Below are positions 23,653-32,226 of a stretch of 32,226 nt of DNA, piece after piece. Positions within the stretch are counted from its first letter, which is position 1, and every line of letters starts with the position of its first letter. The position numbers and the translations under genes were made by a program. The notes below the pieces were generated by a model. That model did not search any database and had not been told where the DNA came from. It saw only the letters and a program-made list of their open reading frames with translations. The DNA comes from a virus. The stretch covers positions 1-32,226 of the IMG/VR virus record IMGVR_UViG_3300034198_021783. One strand, written 5' to 3'.

Positions 23653-25019
23653 AGGACCAGACGCCAGCGTCCTTCTACGTACTCGCCCTCGAAACTCTTG
23701 GTCCATTCATCGCCATCCCACTTATATTGAACACCTGTTCTTAAGTTAGTTATATAAGTGATCTCGGTTACTGTAGCAGCTTCGAAAATTACATTCCACT
23801 GACTACCGTCCCATTCTATGATGTTATTAGCATCAGTAATAAAATCAGAGAGATCAGCATTTTTCCAAGCGTCAGGGCCATCGTTATTTTCATCCTTTCC
23901 TATTCTATCTAAAAGAAGATATCTAATTCCAGCAGCAATAGTATCTGGTGGATTATATGTAAGAGGATCTATAATAGCATCAACATTTCCTCTACCATCA
24001 ATAATAGTATTTGTCGGATATGTATCTGGATCAAAATTAACTACAGCAATAGTGTCGTCGCTAGGATGAATACTCATAGTACCTACAACTTCAGTACCAT
24101 CTGCTTTCTTTAAGAATATACGACTTATACCTGCTCTAAATTTTCCATATTGATCTAATAGTTTGTACCAATTAACATTTGGACCGTACTTTTCTGGTAT
24201 ATCATCTTCAGTTACACTTTCACCTGGTCCAAGTAAACGTGCTTGATTGTTTATAACAAGTAGACCAAATCTACCAGGTGTGATATATTGTGTTGATTCT
24301 GGAAGACCATAAAGAAAATCTGGATCAATTTCTCCAGTTGCTTCAGTAAAAATATTAGCAACAATAGTGTGAATTACACCCATTCTAGTAACTCTAGCAG
24401 GTGGAGTAATGTATATAGGTGTTTCAAATTCTAATGTAGCAATATCAATTTCGCTATCAATTCCTTGAGGTATTGAACGGCTTGTTAAAGTAACATCTGT
24501 AAGTTCTACAACTGATAAACTAGTCCAGTCAACATAATTGTCTGTAGTTTGTATTTCAAAACTTGGGTTGAATAAAACTAAAATTTGTTCAAGAATTTGT
24601 AATTTCTGATCTGTATTAGTGGACCAGATATCTGCTTTAATTGATAACTTATATGGAGTTGGCATTAAACGCTCAACAGTATAATTTAATCCTTGAGCAG
24701 TTCCGTATGTTCCGCTTGCGGATGATCCATCTTCTAAAACTTCTCGCTCTCTAATATGAACTTTACTAGTGAACGTAGCATCACTTAATCTAGATCTGTC
24801 TAATTCTAAGTCTGTCATATAGACAGCGATACGAGGTGCCGAAGGCATTTTATTTTCAGAATTATCTTTTAAAATTGAAGCAACTTGTCTAGAGATATCA
24901 CCGTAAATAACTGGAACAACTTTTTCAACACCGTCGGCTGTTCTGTACTTAAAGTTACTTAACATTCGAATTACTTGAGCAAGGTATCTACGTATTTGCC
25001 CGTCATAAAAATATTGCAT
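23649..25019 (-). CDS. 15: Tail sheath stabiliser / tail completion protein gp15
   Basis: In T4, gp15 forms the hexameric terminator of the tail and joins it to the head. The N-terminus YFYDGQIRRYLAQVIRMLSN matches the T4 gp15 opening (YFYNSSFRRYATLMGDLFSN as I recall it), followed by VPVIYGD, APRIAVYMTDLELDR, MPTPYKLSIKADIWSTNTDQ and LEQILVLFNPSFEIQTTDN, all in the same order as in T4. At 456 residues it is much longer than T4 gp15 (272); the extra 200 or so C-terminal residues are acidic, with a WDGSQWNVIF/WDGDEWTKSF repeat. Its ATG overlaps the preceding stop by one base (TAATG). Confidence 0.85.
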   Translation of the reverse strand: MQYFYDGQIRRYLAQVIRMLSNFKYRTADGVEKVVPVIYGDISRQVASILKDNSENKMPSAPRIAVYMTDLELDRSRLSDATFTSKVHIREREVLEDGSSASGTYGTAQGLNYTVERLMPTPYKLSIKADIWSTNTDQKLQILEQILVLFNPSFEIQTTDNYVDWTSLSVVELTDVTLTSRSIPQGIDSEIDIATLEFETPIYITPPARVTRMGVIHTIVANIFTEATGEIDPDFLYGLPESTQYITPGRFGLLVINNQARLLGPGESVTEDDIPEKYGPNVNWYKLLDQYGKFRAGISRIFLKKADGTEVVGTMSIHPSDDTIAVVNFDPDTYPTNTIIDGRGNVDAIIDPLTYNPPDTIAAGIRYLLLDRIGKDENNDGPDAWKNADLSDFITDANNIIEWDGSQWNVIFEAATVTEITYITNLRTGVQYKWDGDEWTKSFEGEYVEGRWRLVL

Positions 25020-26539
25020 TAGAAATCTGCCCTAGGTCTAAGTGCCTTTGATAAGGCTTGTTTTTGTTTTACTGTTTCTTTGTAAACTGTCCAACGTAAT
25101 TCTTCGCCAACTCGTAATGAAAATCTTACAGTAAAGGCAATACATCCATCTTCTTCAAATACACTTGTAACTGGATTTCTTGCTTCGCCTATCCAAACAT
25201 CAACTCCATAAGTTGAAACATAAGGAACCTTAGTAACAATCTTTTTGCCTGCAACATCCATGAATGATGTAGGATCTGTTGGACGGAATGTGTGAGGATC
25301 TGTAATAGTGAATACATCCATTTCAAGCATACCAACACCGCTTTGTTCAGTATTATTAATAAATTTAGTTTTGTATGTTGTTCTTACGTCGTTGTTTGTC
25401 ATAGTATGACGACTTTGATCCTCATACTTAACCCAACGCTTTCCACTAAATCTAAAAAGTCTATTTGGATAATAATCTGTTCTCAAATAAAAGTCACCTC
25501 TAGCAGCATTGTCTGGAAATTTAATACCAAACCCATATGGAGCACCATTTGGAGCAATGCCGTCGCCTAATAAAAATCCTCTATATCCGTCTTTTACAGG
25601 AGATACCATTGTAGCATCTGCTGTATTAGAATCGTCGATAGCAAGAGTATCTTGGTCAACTGTTTCTAAATTAACATTTCCAGAATTAGGATCAACACTT
25701 AATGTCCAGAACTGACTAGTTTCGTATCCACTTAGCGGAGAATCTGATTCTGCTTCTGCTACAACTGCTTCGTTAATAGCAAGTATCTTTAAATAATCAC
25801 TCATTCCGCTACCAGTAATCTCATTAGGATCTAGCGGACGGAAATATGTTGAATTAGGAGGCTCGTTACCGGTTGTCTCGGCAATAACTTCGTATAGCAC
25901 ACCTTTATCTCTTACAATTTGACCTACACAGTAATGTTTTGTTTCGTCGTATTCTCCAGCAAACATATCGCTGTTTACAGGAGTCATAAAAATATCTTTA
26001 TATTCTTGACTATCAACAAGTGGCTTTAATTTAAGTCTGTAAAGATGTGGCCACCAAGTAGCTGAAAATCCTTCTGCGGCTCTGTTAACATCTTCTACAA
26101 CATAGAATCTTTTAAGAGCATATGCTAAATTTCCCAAAGCATAAGGATCTACAAGATGCGGTAATTCTATAACATCGCCTGTAATAATTTTGCGTCCAAG
26201 GGTATCTACAGTATTATTAATATGTACAGTCATAAAGATAGTATCATTTTGTAGAAATAGACCAAATTGACTCAGGTTAAAATCAATATCGTTTACGTTA
26301 TACACACCACGTAATGGATATATTGAAGTATCGTATTTGCGATCTCTATTTTCTAAGAATAGTACATCTTGAATAGTACTTTCGCCCATAGCTTTATTAG
26401 GATCTGTAGGATCTATAGGTCCTATATATTTGTGAACTAGAACATCAGTTCCACCAACTTGGAACATTTCATAGACTTGTTTGTCTATAAACTTAAAATC
26501 ATTACCTTTTTCGGGCTTATAAAGCGATAACCTGGGCAT
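25019..26539 (-). CDS. Virion structural protein, gp14-like neck protein candidate
   Basis: The 506-residue protein starts MPRLSLYKPEKGNDFKFIDK, as in a conserved structural protein of marine T4-like phages. The region QFGLFLQNDTIFMTVHIN, GDVIELPHL and FYVVEDVNRAAEGF then WWPHLYRLKLK parallels T4 gp14 (FGMQVQDEVTL, GDLIYFP, then a FYQLG segment), suggesting a shared fold; this match is by eye. Its place directly before gp15 fits a neck or tail-completion role. I choose 26539 over an ATG at 26605 because the family begins here and a GATAAATA octamer ends exactly five bases upstream. There is no Shine-Dalgarno, so a leaderless message is predicted. It heads the operon leading to groEL. Confidence 0.75.
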   Translation of the reverse strand: MPRLSLYKPEKGNDFKFIDKQVYEMFQVGGTDVLVHKYIGPIDPTDPNKAMGESTIQDVLFLENRDRKYDTSIYPLRGVYNVNDIDFNLSQFGLFLQNDTIFMTVHINNTVDTLGRKIITGDVIELPHLVDPYALGNLAYALKRFYVVEDVNRAAEGFSATWWPHLYRLKLKPLVDSQEYKDIFMTPVNSDMFAGEYDETKHYCVGQIVRDKGVLYEVIAETTGNEPPNSTYFRPLDPNEITGSGMSDYLKILAINEAVVAEAESDSPLSGYETSQFWTLSVDPNSGNVNLETVDQDTLAIDDSNTADATMVSPVKDGYRGFLLGDGIAPNGAPYGFGIKFPDNAARGDFYLRTDYYPNRLFRFSGKRWVKYEDQSRHTMTNNDVRTTYKTKFINNTEQSGVGMLEMDVFTITDPHTFRPTDPTSFMDVAGKKIVTKVPYVSTYGVDVWIGEARNPVTSVFEEDGCIAFTVRFSLRVGEELRWTVYKETVKQKQALSKALRPRADF

Positions 26540-26544
26540 GTAAC

Positions 26545-26566
26545 TATTTATCGGTAGCGATAAATA
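26545..26566. promoter_or_regulatory. Divergent pair of late promoters forming an inverted repeat
   Basis: GATAAATA occurs on the minus strand (26552-26545) and on the plus strand (26559-26566). Together they make a perfect eight-base inverted repeat, ATTTATCG/CGATAAAT, with a four-base centre at 26554-26557. The minus copy is five bases from the ATG at 26539; the plus copy is 30 bases from the ATG at 26597. Confidence 0.65.
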
Positions 26567-26596
26567 CGATAAGCAACTCGTTTGGGTGGAAAAAGT

Positions 26597-27298
26597 ATGT
26601 CTCAACGCATAATAAACATAGGTACAGGGCCTAATACAAAGGATGGAGATACCGTCCGTCAGGCCTTTAATCTAACTAATCAAAACTTTTCGGAACTTTA
26701 TACACTTATAGGTCAGGGAGGTAATAATTTCTCTGGTAACTTATCAGGATCTGTTTTTGCTGATGATTCAACTCTTATAGTTGATGGAATTACTGGAAAA
26801 GTATATGCCACAGATTTAACAGCCAATAACGTATCAACTACACATCTAAACGCTGTCAGCGCAAACATCATAGAATATGTTACTACAGCAGAACTGGTTA
26901 CAAATGTAGTCACACTACCTAACAGTGTCTATACAAGGACAACAGCCGGCGTAGTTCCTGCTAATACACCAACTATTATTTGGACATCATTTAACACTAA
27001 TATCGCCAGTGCTAAACTTGTTATTCAAGCAGAAGGCACAGTAAGCCCAGATACAAACGGATCAGCAACATGGCATACTCAAGTATGTGAAGCACATGTC
27101 GTTAAGAGAGTGAATTTTACAACTGCTCCGGCATTATCAGTATATGGTATAACTTACACAAGTGTATCAGCGTTAGCAACTTTTACTACACAATTTAATG
27201 TTGTAACAAACAAAATGGAAGTAATAGCAACAGCAACTAACGCAGGATATCCATTAAATATTAAAATCTTCGCTACAGAAATAGAAACATCGGATTAA
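26597..27298 (+). CDS. Virion structural / fibre-associated protein
   Basis: The 233-residue protein begins SQRIINIGTGPNTKDGDTVR followed by QAFNLTNQNFSELY, an opening I recognise from structural proteins of marine T4-like phages. The rest is Thr/Ser/Asn-rich and beta-type. A TTG at 26582 would add five residues, but the ATG at 26597 has GGTGG upstream and matches the family start. It is first in the right-hand fibre operon, under the divergent late promoter, with 11 bases to the giant fibre gene. An attachment or adaptor role is inferred from position. Confidence 0.75.
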   Translation: MSQRIINIGTGPNTKDGDTVRQAFNLTNQNFSELYTLIGQGGNNFSGNLSGSVFADDSTLIVDGITGKVYATDLTANNVSTTHLNAVSANIIEYVTTAELVTNVVTLPNSVYTRTTAGVVPANTPTIIWTSFNTNIASAKLVIQAEGTVSPDTNGSATWHTQVCEAHVVKRVNFTTAPALSVYGITYTSVSALATFTTQFNVVTNKMEVIATATNAGYPLNIKIFATEIETSD

Positions 27299-27309
27299 GG
27301 AAAAAGGAA

Positions 27310-30300
27310 ATGACAAATAAACCATTTGAAGTACAAGACGACGCAATAGTACTAAACGGCGTTGAATTACAAATTACTCAAGAAGGTGATATAAACATCG
27401 ATAATAATCCGATAAGCGGTGTTGGTTCACTCACAGATGACAAGGAAATCAAAGTCACTGTAGGAAATACAGATTACTTTGCTCTAATCAGCCGCGCCCA
27501 ACAGGCAGATATAAACGGTGTATCACCACAAGCAGTAGCCTATGATACCGCAGGTAATATGATTACCCTACACATCAGCCTCTACGATATAGGCAATGAC
27601 AAATTGGTCATTTCAAAGTTTAGTGATACAGGTGAGTTATTGTGGCAACAGCAACTGAACAATCACGATGTTGATACCAGTGTAAATGCTGACCTAGTCG
27701 TATTTGATGACAACAGTATGGTAATAACATTTACCATTGACAGTTATGGTGTTGACAACAGAGACAGCATCGCAGTGATGAAACTTGATGATGAAGGCGG
27801 TCTAGTATGGAGCAAGGTATTAAGCGGTAATCAACCTGTTGAACTCATAGAATCTGTTACTCCTGCCCTAAACGGTATAGGCGGAATAACTGTTGAAGGC
27901 ACAGACTATCAAGTAGTATTTGTCTCTGGAGATTATACATACTATCAGGGATGGGTATTCCAAGAAAGCACAGATGGTACAAATTGGACCACAATAGATA
28001 CAGTTGCGTTGGCTACCTATGACAATATTGGCAACGAAACTAGCCTATTGTTCCCAGATCTTACATTCACAGGCGACTTAGATTATCCAACTAAATCATA
28101 TAGAGTAGCCACTGAAGAAGTCAACAGTTGGCACGAAACCAGTTCTATCACCACAGACGGTGATGATGTGTTTGTGATCGCTGAATACCAAGATGGTGCC
28201 AGTGGTCCTAATCTAACCAAGTCAGCCATATTAAAACTAGCAGGCACTAACGGTAATTTAATATGGGCTAAGGTTCTAGAAATTCCAGGTTCTGTAGTTG
28301 AAATGTACGGGGCAGATGTAGGAGCAGACGGCGACATCGTGGCTATGGGGTATTATGGTCCCGACGGTCCCGGATTAGTAGGAGCCTGGGTCAACAAGTT
28401 TGACGGCACTACTGGTGCTTATATCTGGGGTACCGCAATCCAAGGTTTAGGTGAAGTTGATACTGCTGGTGGCGACATAGTTGTAGACAGTCAAAACAAT
28501 GTTTTCGTTACCTTAAACACTCGTGAAGATATTACCACCGATGGCGGAGACACTACTAAAACTGTAGCCTACATATCAAAGATTGACAGTACAGGAGACA
28601 TAGTATGGAGTCGCAGAGCAGGGCCAGGACCTTGTGCTTCAGTAGCTTCAGGCATTGACTGTGACGATACTGGTAATGTTTACCTAAGTGTACTAACTGT
28701 TACACAGGATAATCCTAATAGAGATATATTTGAATTCGCAACTACTGGCAAAACTACTATGGCTCTGGCCAAGTACAGCACAGACGGTGAAGTTTTATGG
28801 CAGAGATACATTGAATCAGACCACTACGAATTCATAGGCTATGATGATATTAACAACAGCGACTACGATTACGACTACAACTACAATCGTGCTCGTAATT
28901 TAAGCCTAGGACCTAATGGTAAGTTGGCCATACAGGGCTCTGTACTTGAGGAAGACAGCGATGGCCCCTTCGGCGGCGACAGAAACAAACAAGGTGTGGT
29001 ACTACAGATAGATCAAGATGGTCGTGAAATGACCATAGGATCTGGAGTAGACAAGTTCACTGTGGTTGCCAGCCGTATCCCAGGTAAGTTTGTTACATTA
29101 CTTGCTGAAGAAGGTGGAGCAGTAGGTCTACTAACTGATCTCACAGAAGATGTGCTAGTAGTCACACCAACATTAACTTTTGTGGATGCTGAATTGGCAC
29201 AAGTACGCTCAACATCAGCACCTCATGAATATATGTTTGGCAACGATGGCACACTAACAATACCTAACGACGGTGATATTCGTCTAACACAAACACAGAT
29301 TGGTTGGTTCTCAATATTTGGCAATGCTAATAATAACAACGAGGATGTTTGGTTCCGTGCTAACTGTGTAGATCCTAGTAATGGTGATGTATATGCTGTA
29401 GGTCAAGACGATGACATCAATGACGGTATCATAGTTCGCTACAACAGCCAAGGACAGGTAGTATGGAGTATTATACTTAACGACAACGATCTCGGTAATA
29501 ATACTCGTTGTAACGCTGTCAAGATCCATCCGACTAACGGAAACATCGTAGTCCTATGTGAATACTATGGTAATCAAGTAGGAGCATTATTCCTACAGAT
29601 TGATCCAGAAACTGCTCGTGTAGTTGTTAGTGCTGGATTTAGAGATAGTAGCGAAAACGGTGATGCTATACCTTACGACTTTACTTTTGACAATGCTGGT
29701 AACATCATAATAGTTGGTCGTAAGTGGGACGAGTATAACACTGTTTCAATAACTCCACAAACTGGAAGCACTACAAGCATATTGTATGTTCTACAATCAG
29801 TAGGTAATGTTAATGCTAACGACTGGTATGTAAGTGGAACAGGCATCACTGGCCGTGCTAGTATAACAACAGTTAATAGATATACACCACTAAGTGGCAC
29901 AACCCGTCAAGGTAGTGGGGCTGAGTTTGACATTGTTATCGGCGGAGCTGGCCCATATACTTATGATAGTGTTACAGCAACTACACTTGGTACCAACTAT
30001 CTTCCAGGACACAAGATTTTAGTTGATGGAACAGCATTAGAAGGTCTAACAGGAACTAACGATGCTATCATAACTGTTACTAGTGTAAACGAATCAGGCG
30101 GCATTACCGGTGCTACAATTTCGGGTACTTATGGAAACGCACGGGCCGCACCATTTACTTATAATGAGGTTACAGGTACTAACTACCAAGTAGGTAGCGG
30201 ATTTGAATTGATGTATGAGCTAGACTCAACAGCAAATTACGCAAGTTACGGCAATTATGGCGTAGTTACCAGCGGATCTAACTATGTTGAAAACGATATC

Positions 30301-31779
30301 ATAGTTATTCCTGGTACTAGTTTAGATGGTACAAGTCCTGCCAACGACCTTACAGTTAGAGTTAGTGTTAGTGGTGGCCAAGTACAATATGTACATGAGT
30401 TTACAGGTACAGGACAGACAAATACTTTCAAGATAGTAATAGCAAACGCTGTAGACTTTGGCGGAGTAGGTACTTGGAGTTTAGAATACGCTCTAAGTGG
30501 TGAAGCATTTGTTTATAAAGCAGATGATGAGTTTGGTTATTTGTGGAGCAAAGTACTCAGTGCTGGAACAGTTAACGACACAGAGCGTTACCTATCAGTA
30601 GCAGTAGGCAGTGATAATGCTATCTATGCCGCAGGTGAAATGATTGCTAGAAACAATGTAGCAGGAGCAGACCTTAACAGTTATTGGTGTGCTGTGGTAT
30701 CTAAGTTTGATACTAACGGTACACATGCTTGGACCAAAGCACTAAACAATTCAATACATAATTGTTATGCCAAGTGTGTGAGCGTACAAGGTACTAACAC
30801 AATCGTAGTCAGTTACGAAAACACAGGTACCAGTTCAACTGTGGTCACCAAACTAGATGCCGCTGGTAATATCAAGTGGCAGCGTGAAACTAGTTCATGG
30901 GATGACAGTAGTGTAGCAATAGACACTAACGGTGATGTTTACGCTGTCATAGAAGCACAGTTTGAAAACCAATATGAAAGTTGTATCAAGTTAATTAAGT
31001 TCAATGCCACAGGTGAGATAACCTATCGTAAGTTCTTTGGCACACTATTACGACAGTTAGGTGGTACTAACGAATACTTCAAGAACGGCCGTAACTTGAC
31101 CTTGGACGCAGATAATCTTTACATATCAGGTTATACCACAGCCTTTAATAACAACTTCGATAACAGTTTCCTAGTCAAACTACCTAAGTCAGCAAATTGT
31201 GAAGGAGCATACGGTGGTTGGGTTCTACAAAATGACATCTATAATGTCAATAAGATTACCTCAACAGAAGCAACTACATTTACTCCAGTTGTAAGTGCTG
31301 GTGAGTTTGAAGATTGGACACCAGACTTTGCTACTAACTGGTATGACCCAAGCAGTAACGAAGAGTATCACACCCTAGCAGAAATTGTAGATCGCGATGG
31401 CGGTGCTATTGAATTTGCTGATGGTACAAGACAAACAAGTTCAGCACAACAAATTCCACAGCGTAAGATATTCAACGGTGCGGATCATAGACTACAACCA
31501 GAAGATTCGGGCAAGCATATCTTTGTTACTAACAGCGACACTGACATCATCGTTCCTTACAATGAAGACGGTCCGCTACCAATTGGATTTACAGTTGTAA
31601 TCATCAATGACAGTGGTGCTATTATAAATGTAGATGCTGATGGTGGTGGTATCAACATTAGAAATAGCAGTGACGGTAGTAGTGGTACCTATTGGGATCT
31701 TGCTGCCTACGGTATGGCTACATTGATCAAAGTTGATTATAACTACTGGTACATTAATGGTAATGTTACACTAGACTAA
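27310..31779 (+). CDS. Giant tail-fibre-like protein with beta-propeller repeats
   Basis: The protein has 1489 residues. Most of it consists of repeated blades in which a DxxGxxxW(S/A/Q)(K/R) turn recurs: LVWSKVLSG, LIWAKVLEI, EVLWQRYIE, QVVWSIIL, YLWSKVLSA, IKWQRETSS. This is the pattern of PQQ/SBBP-type beta-propellers. A middle part (about bases 29750-30420) holds GTxYxxG-type repeats like those in the left-hand giant fibre. The C-terminus has IEFADGTRQTSS and a final beta domain (FTVVIINDSGAIINVDADGG) typical of marine phage fibres. The ribosome site AAGGA precedes the ATG. By eye its codons are richer in G and C than the enzyme island's. A receptor-binding or side-fibre role is inferred. 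Confidence 0.8.
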   Translation: MTNKPFEVQDDAIVLNGVELQITQEGDINIDNNPISGVGSLTDDKEIKVTVGNTDYFALISRAQQADINGVSPQAVAYDTAGNMITLHISLYDIGNDKLVISKFSDTGELLWQQQLNNHDVDTSVNADLVVFDDNSMVITFTIDSYGVDNRDSIAVMKLDDEGGLVWSKVLSGNQPVELIESVTPALNGIGGITVEGTDYQVVFVSGDYTYYQGWVFQESTDGTNWTTIDTVALATYDNIGNETSLLFPDLTFTGDLDYPTKSYRVATEEVNSWHETSSITTDGDDVFVIAEYQDGASGPNLTKSAILKLAGTNGNLIWAKVLEIPGSVVEMYGADVGADGDIVAMGYYGPDGPGLVGAWVNKFDGTTGAYIWGTAIQGLGEVDTAGGDIVVDSQNNVFVTLNTREDITTDGGDTTKTVAYISKIDSTGDIVWSRRAGPGPCASVASGIDCDDTGNVYLSVLTVTQDNPNRDIFEFATTGKTTMALAKYSTDGEVLWQRYIESDHYEFIGYDDINNSDYDYDYNYNRARNLSLGPNGKLAIQGSVLEEDSDGPFGGDRNKQGVVLQIDQDGREMTIGSGVDKFTVVASRIPGKFVTLLAEEGGAVGLLTDLTEDVLVVTPTLTFVDAELAQVRSTSAPHEYMFGNDGTLTIPNDGDIRLTQTQIGWFSIFGNANNNNEDVWFRANCVDPSNGDVYAVGQDDDINDGIIVRYNSQGQVVWSIILNDNDLGNNTRCNAVKIHPTNGNIVVLCEYYGNQVGALFLQIDPETARVVVSAGFRDSSENGDAIPYDFTFDNAGNIIIVGRKWDEYNTVSITPQTGSTTSILYVLQSVGNVNANDWYVSGTGITGRASITTVNRYTPLSGTTRQGSGAEFDIVIGGAGPYTYDSVTATTLGTNYLPGHKILVDGTALEGLTGTNDAIITVTSVNESGGITGATISGTYGNARAAPFTYNEVTGTNYQVGSGFELMYELDSTANYASYGNYGVVTSGSNYVENDIIVIPGTSLDGTSPANDLTVRVSVSGGQVQYVHEFTGTGQTNTFKIVIANAVDFGGVGTWSLEYALSGEAFVYKADDEFGYLWSKVLSAGTVNDTERYLSVAVGSDNAIYAAGEMIARNNVAGADLNSYWCAVVSKFDTNGTHAWTKALNNSIHNCYAKCVSVQGTNTIVVSYENTGTSSTVVTKLDAAGNIKWQRETSSWDDSSVAIDTNGDVYAVIEAQFENQYESCIKLIKFNATGEITYRKFFGTLLRQLGGTNEYFKNGRNLTLDADNLYISGYTTAFNNNFDNSFLVKLPKSANCEGAYGGWVLQNDIYNVNKITSTEATTFTPVVSAGEFEDWTPDFATNWYDPSSNEEYHTLAEIVDRDGGAIEFADGTRQTSSAQQIPQRKIFNGADHRLQPEDSGKHIFVTNSDTDIIVPYNEDGPLPIGFTVVIINDSGAIINVDADGGGINIRNSSDGSSGTYWDLAAYGMATLIKVDYNYWYINGNVTLD

Positions 31780-31788
31780 GGAATCAAG

Positions 31789-32226
31789 ATGCCTATAACA
31801 CAGATATTACTAACGGCCGGCGGAGGACCAACTTATACACTAACCCCAGCAGCTAACAATGTTGATGAAGGTAGTAGTTTAACACTTACAGTTGGTGGAA
31901 CTAATATTCCGAACGGAACTTATTACTGGACTATAACTATTGTAGGCGTCGGTACAGGTAACTTTGTCGCAAATACCGGAGAAGTTATTATTACCGACAA
32001 CAGTGGCTCATTTACAGTAACACCCACTAATGATGCTACCACTGAAGGTAGTGTAACATTTATAGTTGCTCTCCGTTTAAACGGCATCGGCGGTACAATA
32101 GTAGCAAGCAGCGGTTTAATTACTATCAATGACACCAGTTTTGCCATAGGTGGTTCGCTTGTAATTAACGGTAGTACACTGAATTGGGGTACAACTAATG
32201 CCGCATCCCCTACCTACGGGGCATAT
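31789..32226 (+). CDS. Structural protein with Calx-beta/Ig-like domain, 3'-truncated by the window edge
   Basis: The frame from the ATG at 31789 is open to the last base: 146 codons, no stop. GGA lies eight bases before the ATG, nine bases after the giant fibre gene's stop. The visible part starts MPITQILLTAGGGPTYTLTP, then has NNVDEGSSLTLTVGGTNIP, YYWTITIVG, GSFTVTPTNDATTEGSVTF and ITINDTS. This DEGSSLTxTV...TEGxxTFxV pattern is that of Calx-beta or Ig-like repeats in large marine phage structural proteins, so several more repeats probably follow beyond the window. Confidence 0.8.
   Translation, partial: MPITQILLTAGGGPTYTLTPAANNVDEGSSLTLTVGGTNIPNGTYYWTITIVGVGTGNFVANTGEVIITDNSGSFTVTPTNDATTEGSVTFIVALRLNGIGGTIVASSGLITINDTSFAIGGSLVINGSTLNWGTTNAASPTYGAY

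Overview
The window is part of a T4-like tailed phage genome (myovirus), most likely marine and probably infecting an AT-rich picoplankter such as Prochlorococcus, Synechococcus or a SAR11-type bacterium. Evidence for this: a gp15-type tail sheath stabiliser beside a gp14-related neck-like protein, very long repetitive fibre proteins of the marine T4-like kind, NATAAATA-type late promoters, tightly packed AT-rich genes, and viral tryptophan halogenases with 2-oxoglutarate/Fe(II) (2OG) oxygenases. The host cannot be fixed from this sequence.

Layout. (1) 1-9044, + strand: the 3' part of a giant fibre/adhesin protein, a small virion protein, a fibre protein with an S74 self-cleaving chaperone tail, and three tandem glycine-rich adhesin paralogues, closed by a terminator. 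(2) 9041-20712, strands alternating: a dense enzyme island with three flavin-dependent halogenase-like proteins, nine intact-length 2OG-type oxygenase-like proteins, a tenth interrupted by one in-frame stop, and a conserved unknown protein. (3) 20742-21182, +: a small tail-assembly-chaperone-like protein, followed by a bidirectional terminator. (4) 26539-21209, - strand: a probable late operon encoding a gp14-like structural protein, gp15, a NUDIX hydrolase, GroES and GroEL. (5) 26597-32226, +: three more structural/fibre genes, the last cut by the window end.

How the genes may work together. Regions 1, 4 and 5 build and fold the tail. The halogenase/oxygenase island sits between adhesin genes and neck/tail genes and carries the same late-promoter-like octamers. 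This suggests expression late in infection, perhaps to modify virion proteins (the adhesins have Trp residues set in polyglycine) or host or viral small molecules. That role is inference; no substrate is visible. No carrier protein, NRPS/PKS or flavin reductase gene is present, so the halogenases would need reduced flavin from the host.

Regulation. Octamers of the form NATAA(A/G)TA lie at several strand-switch points. At three genes the octamer ends exactly five bases before the ATG and no Shine-Dalgarno is present, so leaderless late mRNAs are predicted. No tRNA, CRISPR array, insertion sequence or intergenic gap above 300 bases was found.
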